Assembly (NCBI RefSeq): GCF_029533155.1
Contig: NZ_JAIZDB010000021.1
Coordinates: forward strand, 1 to 55,737
Length of the DNA stretch: 55,737 nucleotides
Direction of reading: 5' to 3'
Origin: Psychrobacillus antarcticus
GTDB lineage: Bacteria > Bacillota > Bacilli > Bacillales_A > Planococcaceae
Made by a program: the position numbers and the translations under genes. Below are positions 1-8,756 of this stretch, piece after piece; position 1 is the stretch's first letter; each line of letters starts with the position of its first letter. The notes below the pieces were generated by a model. That model saw only the letters and a list, made by a program, of their open reading frames with translations. It had not been told where the DNA came from and ran no database searches.

Positions 1-228
1 CGCAAAGCTCGTCGCAAAATAAAAAAACATTTCGCAACGGCTGCCTGACCCGCATCGTGCGGGCAAACGTTGCCGCAGGACGCGGCGAACTTAGATTGCC
101 TTCCCTTTGAGAGGTGGCGCTCTTAGCCTTTGTACTCCACCTGAAACGCAAATCAGTAGTATTATTCATTCTTTCAAGTCCCATGAATCTAGTGTACACG
201 GTACATTTTATATACTTTCTTATCTTTT
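1..228 (+). repeat. Composite intergenic repeat, copy A (left part cut by window edge)
   Basis: This stretch begins inside a repeat also seen near 25.8, 31.35, 38.5, 50.3 and 54.9 kb. The first 64 bases carry the 'cgcaaagctcgtcgc ... cccgcatcgtgcggg' module. Positions 70-165 carry the terminal module (gccgcaggacgcggc, then gaggtggcgctcttagcc and ccacctgaaacg), which is nearly identical to 50.65-50.75 kb. The strand given is the direction in which the modules run in every copy. No credible ORF is present. Confidence 0.85.
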
Positions 229-258
229 AAAAAAGAAGGCCATCTAAGATTGGCCTTC
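225..258 (-). terminator. Intrinsic terminator of darB
   Basis: The inverted repeat GAAGGCC (235-241) / GGCCTTC (252-258) is followed, reading the minus strand, by a run of T. It lies 18 bases beyond the stop codon of the minus-strand CBS gene. Confidence 0.8.
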
Positions 259-275
259 CATACATTAAAAATATT

Positions 276-716
276 TTATTGTGCTTGATAAAGGTACTTT
301 TTCATTTGTTTCAAAATGACTCTTCTAGTTAATATCCCTAAAAAAGTTCGCTCATCGTCTACTACACAAACATAAGGATTATTTACTAATAAATCTAACC
401 CTTTTTGAAATTTTTCATTGACATGAATAACAGCAACATCTGTTTGCATAATATCGTCCACTTTTAAATTTGGTAAACGTTCGTATTCAATATGTTCTAA
501 TCCTAAAATTTCATCTGTAATTTGTTGAGAACTTATTAAGCCCTGAAGTCTATATTTTATATCCAATACTGGAATAGAAGAATACCCAGTTTTTGTAAGT
601 ACAAGTAAAGCATGTTCTGCGTTATTTCCTAATTGTACATGCGCAACCTTTTCCGCAGAAATAATGAAATCCAAAATTGGAATTTGTAAAAAATCTTTGC
701 TGCTCACGGTTATCAT
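276..716 (-). CDS. darB: DarB/CbpB (YkuL): CBS-domain cyclic-di-AMP receptor
   Basis: This 146-residue protein is two CBS domains with no catalytic fusion. It matches the DarB/CbpB (YkuL) family in length and in the signature KVAHVQLGNNAEHALLVLTK (residues about 23-42) and the C-terminal FLGILTRRVILK. In B. subtilis the apo-protein binds the ppGpp synthetase Rel and pyruvate carboxylase, and c-di-AMP displaces it, so it couples potassium/c-di-AMP status to stringent control. The gene is preceded by a good RBS (aaaggagtagg). The ykuL-ykuF-ykyB-cheV neighbourhood is as in B. subtilis. The function here is by homology. Confidence 0.92.
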   Translation of the reverse strand: MITVSSKDFLQIPILDFIISAEKVAHVQLGNNAEHALLVLTKTGYSSIPVLDIKYRLQGLISSQQITDEILGLEHIEYERLPNLKVDDIMQTDVAVIHVNEKFQKGLDLLVNNPYVCVVDDERTFLGILTRRVILKQMKKYLYQAQ

Positions 717-817
717 TGCATCCTACTCCTTTGTTTGCTTCTATCATAAGTAAACACCCTATGTAACTATCATAGCATATTTAAGGAATAAAAAACCCAT
801 GTAATCGCTTACTTTTT

Positions 818-1585
818 TTAGAAAGGATTAGCATTTAACCATTGCCCACCATCTAACGTTACTATTTCACCATTCATATATGAAGCTTTGTCCGACAATA
901 TAAATGTGGCTAGATCTGCAATTTCTTCTGGTTTTCCAAGCCTTCCAAGAGGAACAGATTGAAGTGTTCGTCTCGCAGCTTCTTCTGATTCCCACAGTTT
1001 TCCTGCTCCTCCAGTACGTTCGATAGGACCTGGTGCAATTCCATTTACTCGAATTCCATATTTAGTCCCCCACTCAACTGCTAATGTTCTTGTTAGGGAC
1101 ATAACACCAGCTTTTGCGGCAGCTGAATGTACTACTCCAGCTCCTGCTCCCCATGCGTAAGTGGCAAGCATATTTAAAATAGAACCCTTACTCCCTTTAC
1201 TAATCCAATAATTTCCAATAGCACTTGAACAATAAAAAGAACCATTTAGAACGATATCAATTACTGCTTTCCACCCATTAGGAGAAAGTTTTTCTGCTTC
1301 TACTATAAAATTACCTGCTGCATTATTAACTAAACCATCAATATGACCATATGTTTTGTCTGCAAACTGAATCATCGCTTCTACATGTTCTGGTTTACGA
1401 ACATCCATTTGAAAGTACGATATAGTATTACCATATGCTTCAATTTCTTTTTTAGCGCTCTCTAGTTTTTCTAAGTCACGTCCAGTGATGACTACATTAG
1501 CACCTTCTGCTACAAACTTCATCGCCATGTACTTCCCCATCCCATTTGAACCACCTGTAATAATTATCGTTTTTTCTTTCAGCAT
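818..1585 (-). CDS. fadH: 2,4-dienoyl-CoA reductase, SDR family (FadH/YkuF)
   Basis: This 255-residue short-chain dehydrogenase opens with the nucleotide-binding motif TGGSNGMGK and carries NNAAGNF, characteristic of the dienoyl-CoA reductase branch. It has no classical YxxxK; the tyrosine position reads HSAAAKAG, as in that subgroup. It would reduce 2,4-dienoyl-CoA with NADPH during beta-oxidation of unsaturated fatty acids. I chose the ATG at 1585 because aaaaggggtg sits 7-8 bases upstream; a 12-residue upstream extension would run through the putative operator. A FadR-like palindrome lies just upstream. It corresponds to ykuF in B. subtilis, near ykuL. Confidence 0.9.
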   Translation of the reverse strand: MLKEKTIIITGGSNGMGKYMAMKFVAEGANVVITGRDLEKLESAKKEIEAYGNTISYFQMDVRKPEHVEAMIQFADKTYGHIDGLVNNAAGNFIVEAEKLSPNGWKAVIDIVLNGSFYCSSAIGNYWISKGSKGSILNMLATYAWGAGAGVVHSAAAKAGVMSLTRTLAVEWGTKYGIRVNGIAPGPIERTGGAGKLWESEEAARRTLQSVPLGRLGKPEEIADLATFILSDKASYMNGEIVTLDGGQWLNANPF

Positions 1586-1606
1586 AATCAAACACCCCTT
1601 TTTAAT

Positions 1607-1624
1607 TGAATGAACATTCACTCA
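1607..1624 (-). promoter_or_regulatory. FadR-type operator upstream of fadH
   Basis: TGAATGAACATTCACTCA matches the B. subtilis FadR (YsiA) consensus TGAATGANTANTCATTCA at all but two positions. It lies 22-40 bases upstream of the fadH start, just downstream of a minus-strand TAAAAT that could be the -10. In B. subtilis FadR represses beta-oxidation genes, including this orthologue, and is released by long-chain acyl-CoA. The regulator itself is not in the window. Confidence 0.7.
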
Positions 1625-1643
1625 ATATTTTATCATACAAAAT

Positions 1644-1680
1644 GAAAAAAAACCGTAAATTCTTAATAATGAATTTACGG
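1644..1680 (-). terminator. Intrinsic terminator overlapping the stop codon of the GGDEF-EAL gene
   Basis: Perfect arms CCGTAAATTC (1653-1662) / GAATTTACGG (1671-1680) are followed by eight or more T on the minus strand. The stop codon at 1675-1677 lies inside the stem. Confidence 0.85.
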
Positions 1681-3714
1681 ATTTTCATGCTGCATATAAG
1701 ATTCGTTGATACGTTCAATTGGAACAGGTTTACTGAACAAGTAGCCCTGAGCTTTTTGACAATTAGCGGATTTAAGTATTTCTACTTGTCTGTCCTTTTC
1801 CACTCCTTCGGCAATAACTTCCATACCTAAGCTGTGGGCAAGTTGGATAATCGTTGTAGCAATAGCTGCATTTTTATCATCTAATTCCATGTCTTTTATA
1901 AAAGATTGGTCTATTTTAATAATATCGATAGGATATTTCTTTAAATAGCTTAGGGAAGAATAGCCAGTTCCAAAATCATCAATGGAAATAATCACTCCTA
2001 TATCCTTTAGTTCTTTTAACGTAGTAAACGTATCCTGCATATCGGTCATAGCACTCTCCGTGATCTCCACTTCTAATGAACTCGGACTGATCTCATACTT
2101 TTGTATTTTTCCGTGTATCTTCCTAGCAAAGTTGTCTTGGATAAACTGTTTTGGGGATATGTTTACTGCGATTCTTACTGGTCTATACCCTTTTTCTTGC
2201 CAATACTTCAACTGTTTACAAACCTCTTCTAGTACCCAATCTCCTATTTGCATGATCATCCCGGACTCTTCAGCAATTGGTATGAAATTCATAGGTGATA
2301 CATAACCAAATTTTCTATTATTCCATCGAAGTAACGCTTCAAATGAATTTATTTCACCTGTTACAAGATTAACTTGCGGCTGATAATGAATAGAAAACTC
2401 TTCTTTTTCAATCGCTCTTCGTAAATGCGATTCCATTAAGGCATCATTTGGAAAGGCTAGATTCATATGTTCTTGGTAATAACGATAATGGGCTCTTCCT
2501 CTGTCTTTTGCTACAAATAATGCTTGATCTGCTTTTATAAGTAACTCATCCATTTTTTTCCCATCGTATGGAAACATGGAAATACCGATCGAAGCCGTAA
2601 CAAAATATTCTTGATGATCTAAATATAGAGGCTTAGAAAGTTCTATTAAAATATTCTCTGCAAATTCACTGGTCTCATCTCTAGATTTACCATTAATGAT
2701 AAAAACAAATTCGTCTCCACTTTGTCGATATAAGTTATTTGATTTATCGATGTACAATCCAAGTCTATCCGCAATTTTTTTTAATAGCTCGTCTCCATAA
2801 TTATAGCCAAGTGACTCATTTATCAATTTAAATCGATCTAAATCAATTCGAACTATAGATATTTCACTATCTTGTACCGCATTCATTAAAGTATCCCGTA
2901 AATGTTCCTTCAAGGCCCGTCTATTCCATAAGCCAGTTAGATGATCATGATAAGCAAGATAATACAATTGTTCTTGGTCATCTGACACTTCCGCAATATC
3001 TCGAAGAACCAAATGCAAACCACTTACATTACTATTTGTTTCCAAAGGCATTGCTTTTAAATACATAGGTAAATAATGGCCTTTTACATGCAGTATTAAA
3101 CATGTTTGCATTTCTGTAGCATAGCCAGACAATGTTTGCTTCATCATCAATTGAAAATTTCTCATCGAGTTTTCTTCAATAAGTTGTTCGATTGGTTGAC
3201 CTAATAAAACCTTTGGATCATACCCTAACATTTTGGATGTCATAATATTTATATCAAGGATATTTCCATTCTCACAAATTGAAATAATAGGATCCAAATT
3301 ATTATTAAATAAAGAAAGATATTTGTCTTTATATCCCTTTAATACATTTTTTTCTTTTTCGTCATTCGTCCTATCGTACATCGTTACCCCATAAATAGTT
3401 TCTATTCCATCTTCTAGCAAAATAATAGCAACATCATATATATATAATTTATTTTGTATGGTAAAAGAAATATTTTGATGGAACTCGTACCTTTGATTGC
3501 TCACCAATAATGCTAGTATTTGGTTCAATACATCTTCCAGTAAGCTTTGTTCAACCGGTTGAAAGATAAAAGAAGCAGCATCATTTACGTAAATAAGAGA
3601 AAATCCATTTTGTTCATCTTTTTTAAGCAAATATGTTGGGATTGAAGGATTTTCCTTGATGATATTTATTAAATAATCACTGATAGCTAATCTTATATTT
3701 GATGAATTATGCAT
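1675..3714 (-). CDS. PAS-GGDEF-EAL cyclic-di-GMP signalling protein
   Basis: This is a soluble 679-residue protein with N-terminal PAS-like sensing segments (about 1-240), a GGDEF domain (about 255-415) and a C-terminal EAL domain (about 430-675). The diguanylate cyclase signature is SGDEF rather than GGDEF, and no RxxD inhibitory site is visible before it. The EAL side has SFEALLRW, VNISPKQF, EITES, IDDFGTGYSS, IKIDQSF and AEGVE, so phosphodiesterase activity is the safer prediction. The start at 3714 is preferred (ttggaggatcaaATG) over one seven codons upstream without an RBS. It sits where B. subtilis has the EAL protein YkuI but has more domains. Confidence 0.9.
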   Translation of the reverse strand: MHNSSNIRLAISDYLINIIKENPSIPTYLLKKDEQNGFSLIYVNDAASFIFQPVEQSLLEDVLNQILALLVSNQRYEFHQNISFTIQNKLYIYDVAIILLEDGIETIYGVTMYDRTNDEKEKNVLKGYKDKYLSLFNNNLDPIISICENGNILDINIMTSKMLGYDPKVLLGQPIEQLIEENSMRNFQLMMKQTLSGYATEMQTCLILHVKGHYLPMYLKAMPLETNSNVSGLHLVLRDIAEVSDDQEQLYYLAYHDHLTGLWNRRALKEHLRDTLMNAVQDSEISIVRIDLDRFKLINESLGYNYGDELLKKIADRLGLYIDKSNNLYRQSGDEFVFIINGKSRDETSEFAENILIELSKPLYLDHQEYFVTASIGISMFPYDGKKMDELLIKADQALFVAKDRGRAHYRYYQEHMNLAFPNDALMESHLRRAIEKEEFSIHYQPQVNLVTGEINSFEALLRWNNRKFGYVSPMNFIPIAEESGMIMQIGDWVLEEVCKQLKYWQEKGYRPVRIAVNISPKQFIQDNFARKIHGKIQKYEISPSSLEVEITESAMTDMQDTFTTLKELKDIGVIISIDDFGTGYSSLSYLKKYPIDIIKIDQSFIKDMELDDKNAAIATTIIQLAHSLGMEVIAEGVEKDRQVEILKSANCQKAQGYLFSKPVPIERINESYMQHENP

Positions 3715-3905
3715 TTGATCCTCCAATGATTCCATTAAAAGTACTTTAATATATATAACTTTACTTTATTTATCGGTTTATTGACTACTTTCTTTAGAAA
3801 TGTCTTCCATATATATTTATTTGTATAATTTTTCGGATTTGTGTACACAATTACCTGTAAAATTGGTATGATATACTTATTGGAGTGCTTTAGAAGGGAG
3901 ATTAT

Positions 3906-4370
3906 ATGTCAGTTATATTAGATGAAAAAAACATAGCAACAGCAATCTATACAGTAAACCGTCATGCGAAAACAGCACTAGATAACAAGCCACTATATGA
4001 GTTAAAAAAGTTAACAATTGATAAACTTTTAACTGAAAACAAAGCGAAGAAAGTTGGACTTCATTTTGTTCGAAATCCTAAACATAGTCAACAACAATCC
4101 TCTGTCTTGATCCAGTACGCCGACTATTATTTTCATATGATTCCGGTAAAAGAAGATTTTAAGAACCTCCCGCATCTTGGACATCTAGATGATTCCTATC
4201 GAAACCCAATTCGAAAGATGAATTTAAAGATAGCTAAGCAGTTACTTACCGAATATATCGGTCCTCAACCTATTGTGAAAAAGTCCTCGAAGAAACCTGT
4301 TGTTTGCACTAAGTCTTACATGAGTGAGCAAAGAAAGAAAAGTACAATGAAATCCTATTTAGATCGATGA
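3906..4370 (+). CDS. ykyB: YkyB family protein
   Basis: This 154-residue protein has the length and sequence character of the Bacillales YkyB family (IYTVNRHAKTA near residues 16-26, LGHLDDSYRNP near 97-107). The family has no established biochemical role. The C-terminal 30 residues are lysine/serine rich and probably disordered. It has a strong RBS (agaagggag) and its own terminator, and it diverges from the GGDEF-EAL gene. In B. subtilis ykyB also lies between cheV and ykuF, which supports the call. Confidence 0.85.
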   Translation: MSVILDEKNIATAIYTVNRHAKTALDNKPLYELKKLTIDKLLTENKAKKVGLHFVRNPKHSQQQSSVLIQYADYYFHMIPVKEDFKNLPHLGHLDDSYRNPIRKMNLKIAKQLLTEYIGPQPIVKKSSKKPVVCTKSYMSEQRKKSTMKSYLDR

Positions 4371-4390
4371 GAAGTTTATAATCGAATTGA

Positions 4391-4429
4391 AACTAACAGG
4401 AAGAAATTATTCTTCCTGTTAGTTTTTTT
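4391..4429 (+). terminator. Intrinsic terminator of ykyB
   Basis: A 15-bp perfect stem, AACTAACAGGAAGAA (4391-4405) / TTCTTCCTGTTAGTT (4410-4424), is followed by TTTTT, 20 bases after the stop codon. Confidence 0.92.
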
Positions 4430-4508
4430 GCATAGAAAATAATATATAATGTATTTTGCAAACTCTTCTATCAAGGTAGATATTTCCTTTTCCGTCTAGA
4501 TTACAGAA

Positions 4509-5465
4509 TCATTTTTCCAATAGAACATCATTTTTAAACTGAATTTTTTGGATCAGTTTACTAAATAATGAAGCAAGTACTTGCTGGAATAACATTCCGA
4601 AGACTACAGGCATTGCAACTTTTGCAGGAAAATAAGTGGTTGCAACAACAACCCCAACTGCAATGTTTCTCATTCCACCAATGAAAACAAATGTAGTTAG
4701 AATACTAGTATCCTTCCAGATAAATCGACCAAGTAGCATAGCAAAAGTATAGCCGGAAATAGATAGAATGAGTACAAAGATTATTACAACGATTAGTTCC
4801 CAATTAACATCTTTTAGATAGGGTGCAACAGCACTACTATTAATCATAATGACTGCAAAAAGACATAATTTTGACAGCGGTGCTAAGTGTTTTCCTAAGG
4901 TGCTTTGGATAGCACCTCTAGAAACTTCATTAAGTACAATCCCTAGAATAGAAGGCAGAACTATCATCCATAGTAAATCTATGACAATTGCTGATGTATT
5001 AATAGAAATACTTTCACCCACAATTAAATGCAATAAATACGGCATAATTATTGGAGATAATAATGTATCAATTAATACAATAGACAAGCTAAGTGGTAAA
5101 TGTCCTTTACACATATTAACCCAAATGACACTTGTTACTCCAGTTGGAACTGCAACAGAAATAACAAATCCAATCGTTAACAAATGATCATCAAAAACAA
5201 TTTTAGAAAGCCAATATGCCCAAATAGGCATCAAAATATGTAAAAATGCGATACTTACTAAAATTGTTTTATGGTATGTGTTAAAAACCTTTATATCGTT
5301 AAGCTTCATACTCAGACTACTAGAAAAAGTCATAATCGCAAATAGCCATGGAACTAAGAATAATAGATGTCCACCCACATCTTCAAAAAGTACTCCTAGA
5401 ACTAAGCTTAAAGGAGTTAAAACAGCCATCCATTTTTGAATAAAGAAATTGAAATTTAGTAGCAA
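4509..5465 (-). CDS. Bile acid:sodium symporter (BASS) family membrane transporter
   Basis: This hydrophobic 318-residue protein has roughly nine or ten membrane segments and the BASS-type stretches SVAVPTGVTSVIW (about 103-115) and GGMRNIAVGVV (about 264-274). Family members are sodium-coupled carriers of organic anions; the substrate here cannot be told. The start is a TTG with only a weak upstream AGGCAGG; an internal ATG at codon 13 is possible. It is a single gene between ykyB and cheV and is not part of the conserved B. subtilis order, so it is probably a lineage-specific insertion. Confidence 0.8.
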   Translation of the reverse strand: MLLNFNFFIQKWMAVLTPLSLVLGVLFEDVGGHLLFLVPWLFAIMTFSSSLSMKLNDIKVFNTYHKTILVSIAFLHILMPIWAYWLSKIVFDDHLLTIGFVISVAVPTGVTSVIWVNMCKGHLPLSLSIVLIDTLLSPIIMPYLLHLIVGESISINTSAIVIDLLWMIVLPSILGIVLNEVSRGAIQSTLGKHLAPLSKLCLFAVIMINSSAVAPYLKDVNWELIVVIIFVLILSISGYTFAMLLGRFIWKDTSILTTFVFIGGMRNIAVGVVVATTYFPAKVAMPVVFGMLFQQVLASLFSKLIQKIQFKNDVLLEK

Positions 5466-5522
5466 AGGAACGCCCTGCCTTCTAAATGATGTTTGCTCAT
5501 ACTAGAACATTTTAAACAAAGA

Positions 5523-6428
5523 TTATAATATAAACTTGTCGATCTTCAGGACAAGTTCTGCTATTTCTGGTTTACTAATTTGATCCTCTGCTCCGACTTT
5601 ATCTCCTTTGTGACGAAGATCATCCGTAATTAAACTAGAGAATATAAGTACAGGTAGCTTTGATAATTTACTATCCGCTTTTATCTTTTTAGTTAGAGCA
5701 TGGCCATCCATTTGAGGCATTTCAATATCAGTTACAACAATTTGCACATGTTCTGTAATATCACTCGTCACTTTTGTTAGTTGTTCTAAATAGTTAATCG
5801 CATCTAACCCGTTCTCAAAAAACTCTAAGTTTGCGTAACCTGCTTCCGTCAAAGTGTCATGTAACAGTTTACGGAGTAAGGGTGAATCCTCTGCTATCAC
5901 AATTTTTTTGTCTGAACGCTCCCGTTTTCCAAGCTTTTTCACGGACTCCACACTAATACCTGATTCTGGATTAATATCGACAATAATTTTCTCGAAATCT
6001 ATTAATAGAATCATTTCTTCCTGTCTTTTAATAACCCCAATAACATGTGATGCGCTGCCTTGGTAGATTTCTGATGGTTTTTCAATTTGATCCCATGAAA
6101 TACGATGAATTTGCGTGACATTATCCACATGGAATACGACACGTTGTTTGTTGAACTCTGCTACGATAAACTTTTCTTGCTCACATTTATTTTGGACAGG
6201 AATACCTAACACTCTATTCATGCTTATTACGGGTAAAACCTCACCACGAAGTTGAACAATCCCTTCCACATGTGGATGTGCATGTGGGATAAATGTAATG
6301 GCAATAGGCTGGATTATTTCTTTAACCTTTATCACATTTATACCAAACTTATTTTGTCCAATTTGAAATTCTACAATTTCCAATTCGTTTGTGCCACTTT
6401 CGAGTAATATACCTTTATGATTGTTCAT
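5523..6428 (-). CDS. cheV: CheV chemotaxis coupling protein (CheW-receiver fusion)
   Basis: This 301-residue protein has an N-terminal CheW-like domain (about 15-155; EGIVQLRGEVLPVI) and a C-terminal receiver domain (about 173-300). The receiver has the acidic pocket IAEDSPL and phospho-acceptor TDIEMPQMDG (Asp near 235). CheV couples chemoreceptors to the CheA kinase, and its phosphorylation contributes to adaptation. It sits next to ykyB as in B. subtilis. Upstream I see an extended -10 (TGTTATAAT on the minus strand at 6465-6473) rather than a clear SigD promoter, so vegetative transcription is possible. Confidence 0.93.
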   Translation of the reverse strand: MNNHKGILLESGTNELEIVEFQIGQNKFGINVIKVKEIIQPIAITFIPHAHPHVEGIVQLRGEVLPVISMNRVLGIPVQNKCEQEKFIVAEFNKQRVVFHVDNVTQIHRISWDQIEKPSEIYQGSASHVIGVIKRQEEMILLIDFEKIIVDINPESGISVESVKKLGKRERSDKKIVIAEDSPLLRKLLHDTLTEAGYANLEFFENGLDAINYLEQLTKVTSDITEHVQIVVTDIEMPQMDGHALTKKIKADSKLSKLPVLIFSSLITDDLRHKGDKVGAEDQISKPEIAELVLKIDKFIL

Positions 6429-6464
6429 GATGATTCGCCTACCTTCATAATTATTAATACAGTT

Positions 6465-6473
6465 ATTATAACA
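6465..6473 (-). promoter_or_regulatory. Extended -10 element upstream of cheV
   Basis: TGTTATAAT on the minus strand is a consensus extended -10, 37 bases before the cheV ATG. No good -35 is visible at 17 bp, and no SigD-type sequence was found. Single-element promoter calls are weak. Confidence 0.4.
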
Positions 6474-6496
6474 TGCACTAGTAAATAATTACTATA

Positions 6497-7366
6497 TTAT
6501 AAATAGAGTTTAATTAAGGCTTGTGTACCATTTTCACCGTAACCATCATTCATTAAGTCCTCATACAAAGATTTTGCAAGTGTTAAACCAGGCAATGAAA
6601 GACCCATCTTTTCTGCCTCTTCCAAAGCAATTCTCATGTCTTTCACGAAATGCTTTATAAAAAAGCCTGGTTCATTATTTCCTGCTATCATTCTAGGAGC
6701 CAAATTGCTAAGTGACCATGAACCTGCTGCTCCTGTTGAAATAGAACGCAAAACCTGATCTAAATCCAAGCCGGCCTTCCTTCCATAAGCTAACGACTCA
6801 CAAACCCCTATCATGCCTGTTGCAATAGTAATTTGGTTACACATTTTAGTATGCTGCCCAGCACCAGCTGTTCCTTGATATAAAATCGTTTCACCAAAGA
6901 GATTTAATATGGGAAGGGCTTGGTCAAACGTCGACTTTTCTCCACCACACATGATAGAAAGCTTCCCTAGTTGTGCACCAATATCTCCTCCAGAAACAGG
7001 GGCATCTAATGACAGTATTCCCTTCTCTTTTGCTTTTTCATCTATTTTCTTTGCTAAGGTTGGAGTAGACGTTGTCATATCTATTACCACTAAATTACGT
7101 TTGTCTATTTGAAAAATACCATTATCTCCAAAATACACTTCTTCTACATCCTGAGGATAACCAACCATTGTAAACAAAACTTCTACTTTTTGTGCAACTT
7201 CGCTAGGAGAAGCGGCCATTATCGCTCCTTCTTTTACAAGATCAGCTGCCTTCTCTTTCGTTCTTGTATAAATTGTTACCTCATGATGAGCGTTTAATAA
7301 ATGCTTCACCAAACTTTTCCCCATTACACCTGTACCGATAAATCCAATCTTCAATTGTTTTGACAT
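6497..7366 (-). CDS. ykwC: NAD(P)-dependent beta-hydroxyacid dehydrogenase (YkwC)
   Basis: This 289-residue member of the 3-hydroxyisobutyrate/tartronate-semialdehyde reductase family has the Rossmann motif GFIGTGVMG (about 8-16), the substrate motif DAPVSGGDIGAQ (about 121-132) and the catalytic-lysine segment GAGQHTKMCNQ (about 167-177). The real substrate of YkwC is not established. It has a strong RBS (ggaggatta). The position beside cheV agrees with the B. subtilis ykwC region. Confidence 0.87.
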   Translation of the reverse strand: MSKQLKIGFIGTGVMGKSLVKHLLNAHHEVTIYTRTKEKAADLVKEGAIMAASPSEVAQKVEVLFTMVGYPQDVEEVYFGDNGIFQIDKRNLVVIDMTTSTPTLAKKIDEKAKEKGILSLDAPVSGGDIGAQLGKLSIMCGGEKSTFDQALPILNLFGETILYQGTAGAGQHTKMCNQITIATGMIGVCESLAYGRKAGLDLDQVLRSISTGAAGSWSLSNLAPRMIAGNNEPGFFIKHFVKDMRIALEEAEKMGLSLPGLTLAKSLYEDLMNDGYGENGTQALIKLYL

Positions 7367-7403
7367 AGTTAATCCTCCATTTATATTTAATACATTTAGT
7401 GTA

Positions 7404-7444
7404 CCAAAAAAAGAGGACCATCCATATAACTTTTGGATGGTCCT
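7404..7444 (-). terminator. Intrinsic terminator of the moxR/DUF58/DUF4129 operon
   Basis: Arms AGGACCATCCA (7414-7424) and TGGATGGTCCT (to 7444) are followed on the minus strand by CTCTTTTTTT. It lies about 60 bases after the DUF4129 gene stop and before ykwC. Confidence 0.85.
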
Positions 7445-7505
7445 TAAAAAGGGGGAAATGAGAATGTTGCTGTGTTCTTTATTATTATGCCCCGCTCACT
7501 ATTTT

Positions 7506-8756
7506 TTAAACATCTTTTTCAAAGAAAAATTTTGTTTTTATATTTTTTAGAGTTGACAGAAAAAATTCGGCCTTATCCGAGGATATAGTTAAACCACCAT
7601 ATCTTACTTCCTCATAAATTTGAATGAACTCATCCTTCACTGCCCATTCCATCCGTAGGAACCATTCACGAACTGTTTCACTTTTAGTCCGCTCAAAAGA
7701 AAACAAAGCGGCCTCTTCTTCAAATTCTTTGTACCGCTCTCTTAATAGTGATGTATCAACTTTATACAGTGAAAGCTGACCATTCCTTTGTTTCTCTTCC
7801 TGATCATCCTCTAACTCTTTATTTAAATAATGAATAACACTAGGCTCTGCCTCTAATGTATCTGGTTTACTTTTCAATAAAAATCGAACAAAAACTATGA
7901 CCACAATAACTGCTAGTGCCATGAAGAAAATTTCAAAAGGAAAACCATTACCAAAACTTTCCGAAACCATTTCAGTTGGCTCTAGCTCCGTTTGCTCTTC
8001 CGACTGGATACGTTCACTTTCCTCCGGCACTTTAATTTCTAACCTATCTAATAATTTATCTAAGTATTCTAATAATGGAATAAATGGGATTATTGCGATA
8101 CTCGTTACCTTTCCCAAAAGAAAACCTAATCCTTTTCTTATAAACGGACTCAAAAAATAAATGGCAGTAGATAAGCCTATAACAGAAAGCAATCCTAGGG
8201 AAAATCCACCTATCACCTGAGGCATGGAAGCGGAGTTTTGTTTATTCGTACTCATCCAAACAGCATACAACCTCATAGCGACAGGCAACACTATTCCTAA
8301 AATGACTATGCAGTAAAGTGGGAATATATAGTTCTCTATTCCAAGCATAAAACATATTAAATGAACAACTAAAAATAGTAAAAAGAAATTCAGATTATAG
8401 TTGCTTTCAACTGTTTGATCATCTTGTATTTTATTAAACCGTACTTGTATACGCCATATAGATATGCCTGCACCTAGTACAAACAACCAAAGAGGACTAT
8501 TATACAAAAATAAGATTAGTAAAACACTAGTAGGAACTATAAACGGAATAACTGAATTTGGTCCTGTTCTACTCATTATTATTTGCATGCAGATTGCTAT
8601 GATCAGTTGAAGTATAATCCATAAAAAAGGTAAGACAAAAACCGTTTCATGCTGAAAAATAACTAAAAGTAGCGCAACAAACCATATGTCTTGCATGTAT
8701 TTCTCCAATGACTGTGCTTGAACTTTTATGGGGTTACTCATACTCATATTAACCAT
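7506..8756 (-). CDS. Membrane protein with C-terminal DUF4129-like domain, last gene of a MoxR/DUF58 operon
   Basis: The 416 residues begin with five or six membrane helices (about 22-240), then a charged linker rich in Glu, another helix (about 273-292) and a soluble C-terminal domain resembling DUF4129 (ETVREWFLRMEW near 353-364). In B. subtilis the equivalent third gene (yebA) encodes a protein of more than 700 residues carrying a transglutaminase-like domain. No Cys-His-Asp transglutaminase core is visible here, so this is a short version. It overlaps the DUF58 gene by 8 bases, with AGGGGGC in place as RBS. The role is unknown. Confidence 0.75.
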   Translation of the reverse strand: MVNMSMSNPIKVQAQSLEKYMQDIWFVALLLVIFQHETVFVLPFLWIILQLIIAICMQIIMSRTGPNSVIPFIVPTSVLLILFLYNSPLWLFVLGAGISIWRIQVRFNKIQDDQTVESNYNLNFFLLFLVVHLICFMLGIENYIFPLYCIVILGIVLPVAMRLYAVWMSTNKQNSASMPQVIGGFSLGLLSVIGLSTAIYFLSPFIRKGLGFLLGKVTSIAIIPFIPLLEYLDKLLDRLEIKVPEESERIQSEEQTELEPTEMVSESFGNGFPFEIFFMALAVIVVIVFVRFLLKSKPDTLEAEPSVIHYLNKELEDDQEEKQRNGQLSLYKVDTSLLRERYKEFEEEAALFSFERTKSETVREWFLRMEWAVKDEFIQIYEEVRYGGLTISSDKAEFFLSTLKNIKTKFFFEKDV

